From NCBI RefSeq assembly GCF_026210795.1, contig NC_089429.1, positions 5,642,001-5,706,000 on the forward strand: a stretch of 64,000 nt of DNA, read 5' to 3'. Origin of the DNA: Rhizophagus irregularis. Taxonomy: Eukaryota > Glomeromycota > Glomeromycetes > Glomerales > Glomeraceae. This document shows, in pieces, positions 33,357 through 44,971 of this stretch; position 1 is the stretch's first letter; each line of letters opens with the position of its first letter. The translations under genes were made by a program, and so were the position numbers. The notes below the pieces were generated by a model. It saw only the letters and a list, made by a program, of their open reading frames with translations. It had not been told where the DNA came from and searched no databases.

Positions 33357-34854
33357 ATGAATGATAATAAATTTTTACCAAAATTATCTGAAAATTTACT
33401 TGAAATTTTAAAAGATAATGAATTTTATGATATTACTATTGAAGTTGGTAATGACCCTTACGTAAAAATTTTTCGAGCTCATATGGTCATTTTAAATTAT
33501 CGTTCCACTTATTTGAGAAGAATCTTATCAACTAACGTTAATAGAAATAATAATGATGGAAGTTTGACGCATATTAAATTACCAAATATTTCACCGGAAA
33601 TTTTTGAAATGATCTTAAGGTGAGTAAATTTTTTTTTTAGAAAAAAAAAAATATTTTAAATTTTACGGAAATATTCAAATTTTTCGTTTAATATTTCGTT
33701 TAAGATATATTTATGGGGGAAGACTTTCTTTAGAAGAATATGATACTTCAGATATAATTAAAATTTTGGTCGCTTCCAGTGAACTTAGCCTTCAAGAATT
33801 AATCCCTCATTTACAATTATTTTTGATCGAAAAAAAAAAAAATTGGATGGAACAAAATTTTAATTTAATATATAAAACAAGTTTTGAAAATAATTCTTTC
33901 TTAAAATTACAAGATTTTTGTACAGAATTAATAACTAAAGAACCAGAAAAAATTTTTAATTCAGTCGATTTTATTTCACTTTCAGGAAAATCTTTGATTT
34001 CTCTTATTCAACATGATAATATTCAAAAGAATGTTATTCAAGTTTGGGAACATGTACTTAAATGGGGTATCGCTCAAAATCCTGGACTTTCTTCAGATCC
34101 TTCTAGTTATTCAAAAGATGATTTTATTAATTTAAAAAATAATTTACAACAATTTATTCCTTTTATTAATTTCTTTAATTTAACTTCTAAAGAATATTTA
34201 GATAAAGTATATCCGTATAAAAAAGTCATACCAAAAGATTTACGTGAAAATTTATTTAAATATTTTATGGATCAGCAAAGTAATAACCCAGAACCAAATA
34301 TAATAAATGAAGAGACTAGTTCAAAAAATATTGATTCAAAAATCATTACAATCAAACATGCTCAATTAATATCGAGATGGATTGATAGATTAGAAATCAC
34401 TGACAGGATGGAAAATTCATATGACTTTAAGTTGATTCTTCGTGGATCTCGTGATGGGTTTTCGCCTAGTAAATTCCATGAGATTTGTGATAATCAATAT
34501 CATACTATAACGATTATTAAAGTGGAAGATAGTAACGAAATCCTTGGAGGATATAATCCGATCATGTGGACATCTAATATTATTTGGGGTGTTACCAAAG
34601 ATAGTTTTATATTCTCTTTTAAGAATAAGGAAAATATTGGAAATTATATTTTAAGCCGAGTAAAAAATGAAAATTATGCTATAGAAAATGACTCTTCCTT
34701 GGGGCCAACATTTGGTGATGGTGACCTTGAATTGAATGGAAAAAATCACAATAAGGCTTGTTATTATTCTAGAGTTTATGAAAAACAAATTAGAGAAACC
34801 GAAGATAATTTTTCTGTAGAAGAATATGAAATATTTCAAATAATAAAAGATTGA
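33357..34854 (+). CDS. BTB-BACK-TLDc protein 1 (470 aa, two exons)
   Basis: Exons are 33357-33619 and 33705-34854, with an 85-bp intron (GTGAGT…TTAAG) splitting an Arg codon. Residues about 20-115 form the BTB/POZ fold (Asp-Ile-Thr-Ile-Glu-Val…Phe-Arg-Ala-His, then Tyr-Ile-Tyr-Gly-Gly across the junction), about 130-240 a BACK-like helical region, and about 305-470 a TLDc domain (Leu-Arg-Gly-Ser-Arg-Asp-Gly-Phe, Phe-His-Glu-Ile-Cys-Asp, Gly-Gly-Tyr-Asn-Pro). BTB-BACK proteins often serve as substrate receptors for CUL3 ubiquitin ligases, and TLDc domains are linked to oxidative-stress resistance and V-ATPase binding; the role of this combination here is inferred. The start is the ATG shared with the paralogues; upstream in-frame codons begin only with TTG. 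It is the first of four intact tandem copies. Confidence 0.92.
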
Positions 34855-35447
34855 TTAATAGTTCTAATGATTAAAGGTGCCAATGTTATATTTTCTGTAT
34901 GTATTTCTTGTTATTTTTTAATTTTTAATAATTACCATTTAGGAGTAGTAAAATTTGTTTATCGGTTTTCGGTTTAATTAAAATTCTATTGTTAGCGGAT
35001 TAGTTAAAATTTATACTTTACATAATCTATAATTGAAGTATTATTATTATTAGCATTATTGGCTTGTATATTTTGTATTTGACTAAAATTTTATTAAGGA
35101 TGAAAATAAAAAATATTTTTTTTGAGGTGATCTGTATGGTTAGTAACGCACATTATGAATTGAAAATTGATTTAGTAAATCATAAATGTATTTTTGTTTA
35201 ATAATAGCAAAAAAATCAAATGAATGGAAAAAATTCAGGTTCTTTTTAATAAATATTTAAATGTTTGAAAATTTATAATCTCGACATAATTTAAAATTGG
35301 CGTCAATTAATAAAAATTTATTGGTGCTCTTATTATGCGCTGCAATATTATAAATTTGGTATGGTAATGAGCCTTTTACAGAAAAAAAGATGGAATATAA
35401 AAACGGATCGGCTTTTTTTATAGAGAGGAGTAACAATTCTTAATAAT
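34855..35447. other. Spacer between BTB genes 1 and 2
   Basis: AT-rich 3' and 5' flank. Parts (GGCGTCAATTAATAAA…TTATTA…TGCAATATTATAA) recur after the other BTB genes (near 38240, 41200 and 57600), showing that the duplicated unit includes the spacer. Confidence 0.5.
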
Positions 35448-35487
35448 CACGTGATTTTGCCTTGAGTCAGGTGTTTCGGTATTTATG
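35442..35487 (+). promoter_or_regulatory. E-box plus TGAGTCA promoter block of BTB gene 2
   Basis: AATAATCACGTGATT (E-box at 35448-35453), then TGAGTCA at 35463-35469, then GGTGTTTCGGTATTT, 107 bp before the ATG. The block is almost the same before BTB genes 3 and 4. TGAGTCA is the classical AP-1/Gcn4 bZIP site. Confidence 0.5.
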
Positions 35488-35554
35488 GGGTTTTGGGCTT
35501 GGCGCCGACAGTTCAACAATATTCTACTTTATTTCTCGCTCGAAAGTACTAATA

Positions 35555-37067
35555 ATGTATGATAATAAATTTTTACCAAAATTATCACAAAATTTACTTG
35601 AAATTTTAAAAGATAATGAATTTTATGATATTACTATTGAAGTTGGTGATGACCCTTACGTAAAAATTTTTCGAGCTCATATGGTCATTTTAAATTATCG
35701 TTCCACTTATTTGCGAAGAATCTTATCAACTAGCGTTAGTAGAAATAATAATGATGGAAGTTTGACACATATTAAATTACCAAATATTTCACCGGAAATT
35801 TTTGAAATGGTCTTAAGGTGAGAGAATTGAAGTAAAAAGTTAGCGATTTTTTTTTTTAAAAAAAATAAAAAAATAGTTTAAATTTTTCAAATTTTTCGTT
35901 TAATATTTTCGGTTTAGATATATCTATGGGGGAAGACTTTCTTTAGAGGAATATGATACTTCGGATATAATTAAAATTTTGGTCGCTTCCAGTGAACTTA
36001 GTCTTCAAGAATTAATCCTTCATTTACAATTATTTTTGATCGAAAATAAAAAAAATTGGATGGAACAAAATTTTAACTTGATATATAAAACAAGTTTTGA
36101 AAATGATTCTTTCTTGAAATTACAAAATTTTTGTACAGAATTAATATCTAAAGAACCAGAAAAAATTTTTAATTCAGTCGATTTTATTTCACTTTCAGAA
36201 AAATGTTTGATTTCTCTTATTCAACATAATAATATTCAAAAGAATGTTATTCGAGTTTGGGAACATGTACTTAAATGGGGTATCGCTCAAAATTCTGAAC
36301 TTTCTTCAGATCCTTCTAGTTATTCAAAAGATAATTTTATTACTTTAAAAAATAATTTGCAACAATTTATTCCTTTTATTAATTTCTTTAATTTAACTTC
36401 CAAAGAATATTTAGATAAAGTATATCCGTACAAAAAAGTCATACCAAAAGATTTACGTGAAAATTTATTTAAATATTTTATGGATCAGCAAAGTAATACC
36501 CCAGAACCAAAGATAATAATCAAAGAGACTAGTTCAAAAAGTATTGATTCAAAAATCATTACAATCCAACATGCTGAATTAATATCGAGATGGATTGATA
36601 GATTAGAGATTACTGACAGGATGGAAAATTCATATGACTTTAAGTTGATTCTTCGTGGATCTCGTGATGGGTTTTTGCCTAGTAAATTCCATGAGATTTG
36701 TGATAATCAATCTCATACTATAACAATTATTAAAGTGGAAGATAGCAACGAAATCCTTGGAGGATATAATCCGATCGTATGGAAATCTGATGATACATTT
36801 GGCGCTACTGAAGATAGTTTTATATTCTCTTTTAAGGATAAGGAAAATATTGAAAATTATATTTTAAGCCGAGTAAAGAGTGAACAATTTGCTATATACA
36901 ATAGCTCTGTAACGGGTCCATGTTTTGGTGATGGTGACCTTGAATTGAGTGTAGAAAATTACAATCAAGGTTGTTATTATTCTGAAGTTTATGACAAACA
37001 AATTAGAGAAACCGAAGATAATTTTTCTGTAGAAGAATATGAAATATTTCAAATCATAAAAGATTAA
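35555..37067 (+). CDS. BTB-BACK-TLDc protein 2 (470 aa, two exons)
   Basis: Exons are 35555-35817 and 35918-37067, with a 100-bp intron (GTGAGA…TTTAG). It has the same domain order as gene 1 and is its closest neighbour in sequence: exon 1 differs at only a handful of residues, and most changes lie in TLDc residues about 380-450. The ATG at 35555 matches the paralogues; the open frame extends upstream to 35462 without another ATG. The C-terminus (Phe-Ser-Val-Glu-Glu-Tyr-Glu-Ile-Phe-Gln-Ile) is conserved. Confidence 0.92.
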
Positions 37068-37607
37068 TTAATATTTCTAATGATTAAAGGTGCCAATGTA
37101 TATATCCTGTATGATATATATATATTTCTTGTTATTTATTATTCTTATTTATCGGGTTAATTAAAATTCTATTGTTCGCGGATTATTCAAAATATATATT
37201 GTTTATTTATATTATATACTTTTACATAAGTCTAACGAGAGTTATAAATTGAAGTATTATTATTATTGTATATTTTGTATTTTGACAGTAAAATATTTAT
37301 TAAAAATGAAAATAAAAAAAAAATATTTTGGTGATAATTTAAATAATAGTAATGCAACATTATGAATCGAAAATTGATTTAATAAATTGAATTATTCCAG
37401 ATATTTCTTAATTTTCTCTCGTTGTAATCTCGCTCAGTAAAATTCGGCCACGGATCATGAAATTTTTATGTAGATCGGACCACGTGATTTTCATATAGAA
37501 ATATGTGAAATTCCATACGTTACATTCCCATATATTTATCCTACGACTCCTACATTCGAATTACAGGGTATTTGGAAATATTGGAACTATTCAGATTTCC
37601 ATATAAT

Positions 37608-37629
37608 TCCACATGGAATTCCATGTGGA
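37608..37629. repeat. 22-bp perfect palindrome
   Basis: Perfect inverse symmetry centred on GGAATTCC with CCACATGG and CCATGTGG arms. It may be a protein-binding site or the centre of a decayed foldback. Confidence 0.5.
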
Positions 37630-37699
37630 TTTTACGTTTTACGTGGTAAACATTTCCTGATGAAGTCTGATTAAAGTTACTCCTTTTACATCAGCGCAA

Positions 37700-37918
37700 T
37701 CAAAGTTCAAATCTTTCCAGTGATTTTTTCATCCCCACAGAGATAAAATCCTTCACACATACATCCTTCTGTGATTTATAAGTAACATTCTCATACATGT
37801 CTTCCATATTTTGATCACCTTCAAAATGTTTACTGAACGTTTGGCAATCATACCATCTTCGCAAAACATCAGTACTCTTAATATTGTAAGGAAAAAGCCA
37901 TATGTAAATTTTGACCAT
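37700..37918 (-). CDS. Small open frame (72 aa), unknown
   Basis: ATG-started minus-strand frame of natural-looking composition (Trp, Cys and His present, no homopolymers). No family is recognised. It could be a gene fragment carried in with the inserted DNA. No introns or paralogue were identified, so its reality is uncertain. Confidence 0.25.
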   Translation of the reverse strand: MVKIYIWLFPYNIKSTDVLRRWYDCQTFSKHFEGDQNMEDMYENVTYKSQKDVCVKDFISVGMKKSLERFEL

Positions 37919-37942
37919 TATTCTTTATAAAAGACGGAGTTT

Positions 37943-38096
37943 TTCCAAGGAGTTCGCCCTAAAAGAAATAAAAAAGAACGTTAATAAACGTTCTCAAATT
38001 AAAAAAAAAAATAATAAATATTTACCGGTACAATTTCAAGCCGTTCAAGGCTCCAATTCCAGTTTCCAAGGAGTCCGCCCTAAAGAGATAAAAAAA
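37943..38096 (+). repeat. Direct repeat of about 33 bp
   Basis: TTCCAAGGAGTTCGCCCTAA at 37943 recurs as TTCCAAGGAGTCCGCCCTAA at 38064, each followed by AGA(A/G)ATAAAAAA. Confidence 0.6.
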
Positions 38097-39102
38097 ATTA
38101 AAAATATTTACCGAAATTTTGTAAAAATTTAGTGGAAAAAATTCAGGTTCTTTTCTTTATTAATAAATGGACTTGAAATAATATACAAACCTTCATTTAT
38201 AATTGTTACTAATTTCAACATAAAGTTCGAGTTTAAAATTGGCGTCAATTAATAAAATTTATTAGTGCTCTTATTCTACACTTGCAATATTATAAGTAAA
38301 TAAATTTGGTATATGGTTTTACGATAGGGAATAGGTTGGATAATTACTTCGTAACTCTAAAGAAAAACACTAATTAATAATATTAATAATGATAACAATC
38401 TTTAAAATTATTTTTTTTTAAAAATAGTACTAACCGCATAAGATTTTACAATTTCGGGCATATGTTTACGATACATGTCAGGAGCTATAAAGGCTCCAAT
38501 TCCTCCAATAAATAAATAAATATTAATAACTACAGTACAATATTGTATTTTCGATCGTAATTACTGTTAATAGAACCATTTATCATCTCTCAATGATTTT
38601 GAAGTTCACTAAATCTATTTATTTTTTGCATAATATTTTATTTTTATTGTATCAAAAACTTTTTTCGTGGATAAAAGAAAAAATAATAATGTGTATAGAA
38701 AGACAAAAGCCATATAAAAATTTTATCCACAAAATCGATAAATTCTTGATATAAAGTTTTTAATTCTGGAAATAGGAGCCTTTTCGGAAAAAAGATAGAA
38801 TATAAAACGGATGACTTTTTTTATAGGGAAGAGAAACATTCACCTCTTCTTCCTACTTGATCATTACGAATCGCAATTGCAAAGCTGATGACAACTACAT
38901 TGAAGAAGAGGATAACTATATCCTACCTATAAAAAATTTTTCAGAAAAATGATCACGTGTTAAGTTTCTTCGGAAAAAAACTAGAAAAATGATCAGTTAT
39001 CGAAGTTTTTTCCAGAATTTTATTTATAGCATAGTTAGGGATAAACTATGATGGTACAACAATGAAAACGTTCATTACGATGATGATGACGATGCGAAAG
39101 TT

Positions 39103-39146
39103 TAATAATCATGTGATTAACCTTGAGTCAGGTGTTTCGGTATTTT
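39103..39146 (+). promoter_or_regulatory. Promoter block of BTB gene 3 (mutated E-box)
   Basis: AATAATCATGTGATT (CATGTG in place of CACGTG, near 39109), TGAGTCA at 39124-39130, and GGTGTTTCGGTATTT, about 138 bp before the ATG. Confidence 0.45.
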
Positions 39147-39246
39147 TGGGGTTTTGGGGACGAAATTTACCAATAAATCATTTATTATAGCTTGACGCGA
39201 CAGTTCAACAATATTCTACTTTATCTCTCGCTCGAAAGTACTAATA

Positions 39247-40769
39247 ATGTATGATAATAATTTTTTACCAAAATTATCTGAAAATTTACTTGAAATTTTA
39301 AAAGATAATGAATTTTATGATATTACTATTGAAGTTGGTAATGACCCTTACGTAAAAATTTTTCGAGCTCATATGGTCATTTTAAATTATCGTTCCACTT
39401 ATTTGAGAAGAATCTTATCAACTAGCGTTAATAAAAATCAAAATGATGGAAGTTTGACACATATTAAATTACCAAATATTTCACCAGAAATTTTTGAAAT
39501 GATCTTAAGGTGAGAATTGGAGTAAAAAATTTAGCGATTTTTTTTTTAAAAAAAAAAACGAATATTTTTAATTTTACGAAAATATTCAAATTTTTCGTTT
39601 AATATTTTCGTTTTAGATATATCTACGGGGGAAGACTTTCTTTAGAAGAATATGATACTTCAGATATAATTAAAATTTTGGTTGCCTCCAGAGAACTTGG
39701 TCTTAAAGAATTAATCTCTCATTTACAATCCTTTTTGATCGAAAACAAAAAAGATTGGATGGAACAAAATTTTAACTTGATATATCAAACAAGTTACGAG
39801 AATGATTCTTTCTTGAAATTACAAAATTTTTGTACGGAGTTAATATCTAAAGAACCAGAAAAAATTTTTAATTCATTCAACTTTATTTCACTTTCAGAAA
39901 AATGTTTGATTTCTCTTATTCAGCATGATAATATTCAAAAGAATGTTATTCAAGGTTGGGAACATGTGCTTAAATGGGGTATCGCTCAAAATCCAGAACT
40001 TCCTTTGGATCCTTCTAGTTATTCAAAAGATGATTTTATTACTTTAAAAAATACTTTACAACAATTTATTCCTTTTATTAAATTTTTTAATTTAACTCCT
40101 AAGGAATACTTGTATAAAGTATATCCATATAAAAAGATTATACCAAAAGATTTACGTGAAAATTTATTCAAACATTTTATTGATCAACCGAAAAATAATC
40201 CAGAACCAAAGATAATAACCAAAGAGACTAGTTTAAAAAATATTGATTCAAAAATCATTACAATCAAACATGCTGAATTAATAACGAAATGGGTTGATAG
40301 ATTAGAAATTACTGACAAGATGAAAAATTCATATGAATTTAAATTGATTCTTCGTGGATCTCGTGATGGGTTTTCGCCTAATAAATTCCATGAGATTTGT
40401 GATAATAAATCTCATACTATAACAATTATTAATGTGGGAGGGAGCAACGAAATCCTCGGAGGATATAATCCGATAATATGGAAATCTGATCGTAGCTTTG
40501 GCATTACTAAGGATAGTTTTATATTCTCTTTTAAGGATAAGGAAAATATTGAAAATTATATTTTAAGCCGAGTAAAGGATGAAAAATATGCTATTGAAAA
40601 TGACACTAGATTTGGTCCATCTTTTGGTGATGGTGACCTTAAATTGCGTGGAAATAATTATAGTTGGAGTGTTTGTTGCTATACCGGATTTTATGACAAA
40701 TTTATTAGAGAAGCCAGCGGTTTGTTTTCTGTAAAGGAATATGAAATATTTCAAATCATAGAAGATTGA
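39247..40769 (+). CDS. BTB-BACK-TLDc protein 3 (471 aa, two exons)
   Basis: Exons are 39247-39509 and 39617-40769, with a 107-bp intron (GTGAGA…TTTAG). Domain order is as in gene 1. The BTB exon is nearly the same as in genes 1 and 2. The TLDc C-terminal patch is distinct: after Phe-Gly-Asp-Gly-Asp-Leu it reads Lys-Leu-Arg-Gly-Asn-Asn and then a Cys-Cys-Tyr stretch, with Phe-Ile-Arg-Glu in place of the usual Gln-Ile-Arg-Glu. No frame damage is seen. Confidence 0.92.
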
Positions 40770-41503
40770 TTAATATTTCTGATTAGCATTCTTCATGATA
40801 TATATATATATTTCTTGAAGTCTTTATTTTTTGTTTTATATATTAGTTGTTTATATTGTATAGTTTACATAATCTAGAATTGAAGTATGTATTGGCTCCA
40901 AGGCAAATTGTATATTTTGTGTTTGAATGAAAATAAAAAATATTTTTTGGAGGTGATAATTTAATAACTGTATAGTTAATAACGCAACATTATGAATTGA
41001 ATATTGATTTAGTAAATTGAATTCCCCTCGCTGTGATTTAATTCATTTTTGCATCAGAATTTTATTATCGGAACTGATAAATGTATTTTTGATAATAGTA
41101 AAAAAAAAATTATCATAAAATGAATGAAAAAAGTTTAAGTTCTCTTTAATCAATATTTGAAAATTTATAAATCTCGACATAAATTTCGAATTTAAATTGG
41201 CGTCAATTAATAAAGATTTATTAATGCTCTTATTATACACTGCAATATTATAAGTAAATAAATTTGGTATACGGGTCTATAAAGGCTTAATAAATAAATA
41301 TTAATCATAACAAATTGTATTTTCGATCGTAATTACTACTTATTATTAGTAAGACATCCGTTTATCGCTCAATGTTAATTTTAATTATTATTGCGTGATA
41401 TTTTATTTTTTATTGTATCAAAAACTTTCTTTCGTGGATAAAAACAATTAGCGATGTGAACAAAGCCACTTCTTCATAAACTCGACCGGAGCAGATTACT
41501 CTT
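40770..41503. other. Spacer between BTB genes 3 and 4
   Basis: Homologous to the other BTB spacers; a short ACGGGTCTATAAAGGC piece near 41270 is all that matches the inserted region near 38490. No gene seen. Confidence 0.5.
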
Positions 41504-41548
41504 AATAATCACGTGATTTAACCTTGAGTCAGGTGTTTCGGTATTTTT
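41504..41548 (+). promoter_or_regulatory. E-box plus TGAGTCA promoter block of BTB gene 4
   Basis: AATAATCACGTGATT (CACGTG at 41510-41515), TGAGTCA at 41525-41531, and GGTGTTTCGGTATTT, about 129 bp before the ATG. Confidence 0.5.
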
Positions 41549-41638
41549 GGTGCCGAAATTTACCAAATAAATCAATAAATCGAATATTTATTGTAAGGGT
41601 CAACAATATTCTACTTTCATTTCTTGAACGTACTAAAA

Positions 41639-43157
41639 ATGTACGATAATAAATTTTTACCAAAATTATCACAAAATTTACTTGAAATTTTAGAAGATAA
41701 TGAATTTTGTGATATAACTATTGAAGTTGGTAATGACCCTTACGTAAAAATTTTTCGAACTCATATGGTCATTTTAAATTACCGTTCCCCTTATTTGCGA
41801 AAAATTTTATCCACTAGCGTTAATAAAAATAAAAATGATGGAAATTTGATACATATTAAATTACCAAATATTTCACCGGAAATTTTTGAAATGATTTTAA
41901 GGTGAGTAAAAACTTAGCGTTTTTTTTTTCAAAAAAAAGAGTAATTTGAATTTTACTGAAATATTCAAATTTTTTCGTTTAATATTTTCGTATAGATATA
42001 TTTATGGAGGGAAACTTTCTTTGGAGGAATATGATACTTCGGATATAATTAAAATTTTGGTTGCATCCAAAGAACTTGGTCTTAAAGAATTAATCGTTCA
42101 TTTACAATCATTTTTGATCGAAAAAGAAAAAAATTGGATGAAACTAAATTTTAATTTAATATATAAAATAAGTTTTGAGAATAATTCCTTCTTGAAATTA
42201 CAAAAATTCTGTACAGAATTAATGTCTAAAGAACCAGAAAGAATTTTTAATTCGATCGATATCAATTCAATTTCAGAAAAATCTTTGATTTCTTTTATTC
42301 AACAACATGATAACGTTCAAACGAATGTTATTCAAGTTTGGGAACATGCACTTAAATGGAGTATCGCTCAAAATCCTGGACTTCCTTCAGACCCTTCAAA
42401 CTACTCAAAAGATGATTTTATTACTTTAAGGGGTTCTTTGCAACAATTTATTCCTTTTATTAAATTTTTTAATTTAACTCCTAAGGAATACTTGGATAAA
42501 GTATATCCATATAAAAAGATTATACCGAAAGATTTGCGTGAAAAATTATTCAAACATTTTATTGATCAACCGAAAAATAATCCAGAACCAAAGACAATAA
42601 CTGAAGAAACTACTAATTCAAAAAATATCGATTCAAAAATCATTACAATCCAACATGCTGAAATAATTTCGAAACGGATTGATAAATTGAATATTACTGA
42701 CAAAAATTCATATGAATTTAAGTTGATTCTTCGTGGATCTCGTGATGGATTTTCATCTCAAAAATTTCACGAGATATGTGATAATCGATCTCATACTATA
42801 ACGATTGTTAAAGTAAAAGATAGCAACGAAATCCTTGGTGGTTATAATCCGATCGTATGGAAATCTGATGGCGGATTTGGCGCTACTGAAGATAGTTTTA
42901 TATTCTCTTTTAAGAGTAAGGAAAATATTAAAAATTATATTTTAAGTCGAATATCAATACTTCTTGGAGATTATGCTATATACAATCACATTGATTACGG
43001 ACCATCATTTGGTGAATATGACCTTATTTTATTTGGAAACAATTGTTATGAAAAGAGCTATTGTAATTATTCTGGATATTATGACGAATCAATTAGAGGA
43101 ACTAAAGATTATTTTTCTGTTGAAGAATATGAAATATTTCAAATTATGAAAGTTTGA
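41639..43157 (+). CDS. BTB-BACK-TLDc protein 4 (474 aa, two exons)
   Basis: Exons are 41639-41901 and 41996-43157, with a 94-bp intron (GTGAGT…TATAG). It is the most diverged intact copy: extra residues (Ile-Leu-Leu-Gly) before the Tyr-Ala-Ile motif, a Tyr/Cys-rich loop near residues 440-455, and Ile-Arg-Gly where the others have Ile-Arg-Glu. BTB and core TLDc motifs are intact. The start is the ATG at 41639 by comparison with the paralogues; codons upstream are open but lack ATG. Confidence 0.9.
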
Positions 43158-43771
43158 TGTACTTTAATGATTAAAGATGCCTTGTATACATATATTATTT
43201 ATTTACTTATTATTAAATAAAATGATATTTTGTTATTAGTACCATTTAGGGTGGTAAAAAATTTGTTTATCGATGAATTCGCGAATAACAATATATTAAT
43301 TTATATTACTCACGAAAGCTAAATTCATGTAAAATCATATGTTATTATTATTTGTGTTTTGCAAGACAAATCGTATATTTTGCATTTTAGGCGGTAAATT
43401 TTTAATAACAACATAATATTTTTGAGGAAAAAATCTAATAATACATTTTCTTTACATTACGGCTAAAAATATTGATTTATTGTAGTACTATTACTAATAT
43501 ATGAATTGGAAATTGATTCAACTGATTTCAATTAGAAATTTAATTCTTCGACCTTTCTCGTTAAAATTCAGTATTTTCATTATTGGCCTTTTGTCTTAAG
43601 TGTTTTATCATGATTAGCTAGTAAGTGTTCGTGTGATTCAGACTGTAAGACACAAAATAAGGTGGTGAGACATCAAAATTAGGTCAACACTCAACATTTC
43701 TTTTATTTTGAATCGATTATAATGATACGATATTACGATATCACAATTTTCCGGGCCGGTCCACTGCCGGT
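43158..43771. other. Spacer before the BTB pseudogene
   Basis: AT-rich. Its end (43753-43773) has two CCGGTCCAC words 11 bp apart, abruptly joined to BTB coding DNA, probably a transposon scar. No gene seen. Confidence 0.4.
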
Positions 43772-44530
43772 CCACAAAATTTACTTGAAATTCTAGAAGA
43801 TAATGAATTTTATGATATAACAATTGAAGTTAGTAATGACCCTTATGTAAAAATTTTTCAAGCTCATATCAGATATAGGTCATTTTTAAATTATCGTTCT
43901 CCTTAATTGCGAAGTATTTTATCGACCAATGCTATCAAAAAGAAAGATGATGGAATTTGGGCACATTAAGATATCAAATATTTCACCGGAAATTTTTCAA
44001 GTGATCTTAAGGTGAGAGAATTAAAGTAAAAAATTTAGCGATTTATTTAAAAAGAAAAAATATACATATCAGATATAGTATATATATATCACATATATTT
44101 TTAATTTTTTCTAAAGAATATTTAGAACCGTATAAAAAAATTATGCCAAAAGATTTGCGTGTAAGTTTATTTTATGGATCAGCCAAATAATAACCTAGAA
44201 CAAAAGACAATAATTAAAGAAACTTCAACATGCTGAAATAATCTCGAAATAAATCGATAGATTAAGAATAATTTGATTCTTCGTATCTCGGATGTGTTTT
44301 CGCCTAGTAAATTTCCCATGAGATTTTGTGATAATCAATATATTTCATCGTAACAATAATTAAATGAAATATGGAAAAGAAATTCTTGAAGGATATAATC
44401 TGATGATGTGAAGATCAACTGATCAAGTTATACTAGTAGCATCACTAAAGGTAGTTTTATATGAGAATAATATTGAAGGGTATGTTTTAAGCCAAGTGAA
44501 AGATGAGAAATATGCAAGACATAGCAAGGA
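43772..44530 (+). pseudogene. BTB-TLDc pseudogene
   Basis: Starts inside exon 1 (no ATG) at the Gln-Asn-Leu-Leu-Glu-Ile codons. An in-frame stop follows where the others read Tyr-Leu-Arg-Arg. The donor after Ile-Leu-Arg is still visible at 44011. The acceptor and most of the BACK region are gone; sequence resumes at the Lys-Glu-Tyr-Leu motif near 44113 and runs, with many frameshifts, into the TLDc part (to about 44530). Confidence 0.85.
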
Positions 44531-44639
44531 TTATTGCTTTCCTTCGAAATGTCATTCTTCCTTAATTATTTATGACAAGACAAAGAATGGAGGGATTAGT
44601 AGTAGTTGTAGTTTAGCACATTTAATAATTGTTTCGCGC

Positions 44640-44971
44640 CACATCATACCATTATTAAGCACGCCCGTACAATAACATACAAATGAAAAATCTGCGATGT
44701 AACTTCCATTCGTTCTTCTCGAGCATCATCCTTGATGCTTGATTCGCTTCCACATTTTTTATGCCGGGAATATGTTCCGCTATTAGTTTCAGATTGCGTT
44801 TCAAACACAACGTCCACAAATTCTCTGCGATCTTTGAGAGATCCGCCCTGATGATTGATATAGGCTACACATGTCGTGTTGTCTGTTCGAATCAAAACCG
44901 TTTGGTTCACCAGCTCCTTGAACGCGAGAATGGAGAACTGAATTACCTTCAGTTCCAGAATTTGATGTGAA
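44640..44971 (-). pseudogene. RNase H fragment of a DIRS-like retrotransposon
   Basis: The minus strand reads Leu-Glu-Leu-Lys…, then Thr-Asp-Asn-Thr-Thr-Cys-Val-Ala-Tyr-Ile-Asn-His-Gln-Gly-Gly. After one frameshift near 44835 it continues Leu-Trp-Thr-Leu-Cys…Ala-Glu-His-Ile-Pro-Gly…Asn-Val-Glu-Ala-Asn…Ser-Arg…Glu-Trp-Lys-Leu. This order is characteristic of the RNase H region of DIRS/Ngaro-type elements. The usual Ala-Asp is Ala-Asn here. Neither reverse transcriptase nor tyrosine recombinase is present. Confidence 0.65.

Larger units (their letters stand above)
37068..39103. other. Long spacer between BTB genes 2 and 3
   Basis: No confident gene. It holds a 22-bp perfect palindrome (37608-37629), a small minus-strand frame (37700-37918), a direct repeat (37943-37975 and 38064-38096), and an exon-like minus-strand stretch near 38419-38520 that reads as Gly-Gly-Ile-Gly-Ala-Phe…Ala-Pro-Asp-Met-Tyr-Arg with GTTAGT after it. 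That stretch is missing from the shorter spacers, so this spacer has gained inserted DNA. Confidence 0.4.

Noticed and set aside
43638-43823. Minus-strand 61-codon frame
   Set aside because: It runs antisense across the junction of spacer and BTB pseudogene; no support.
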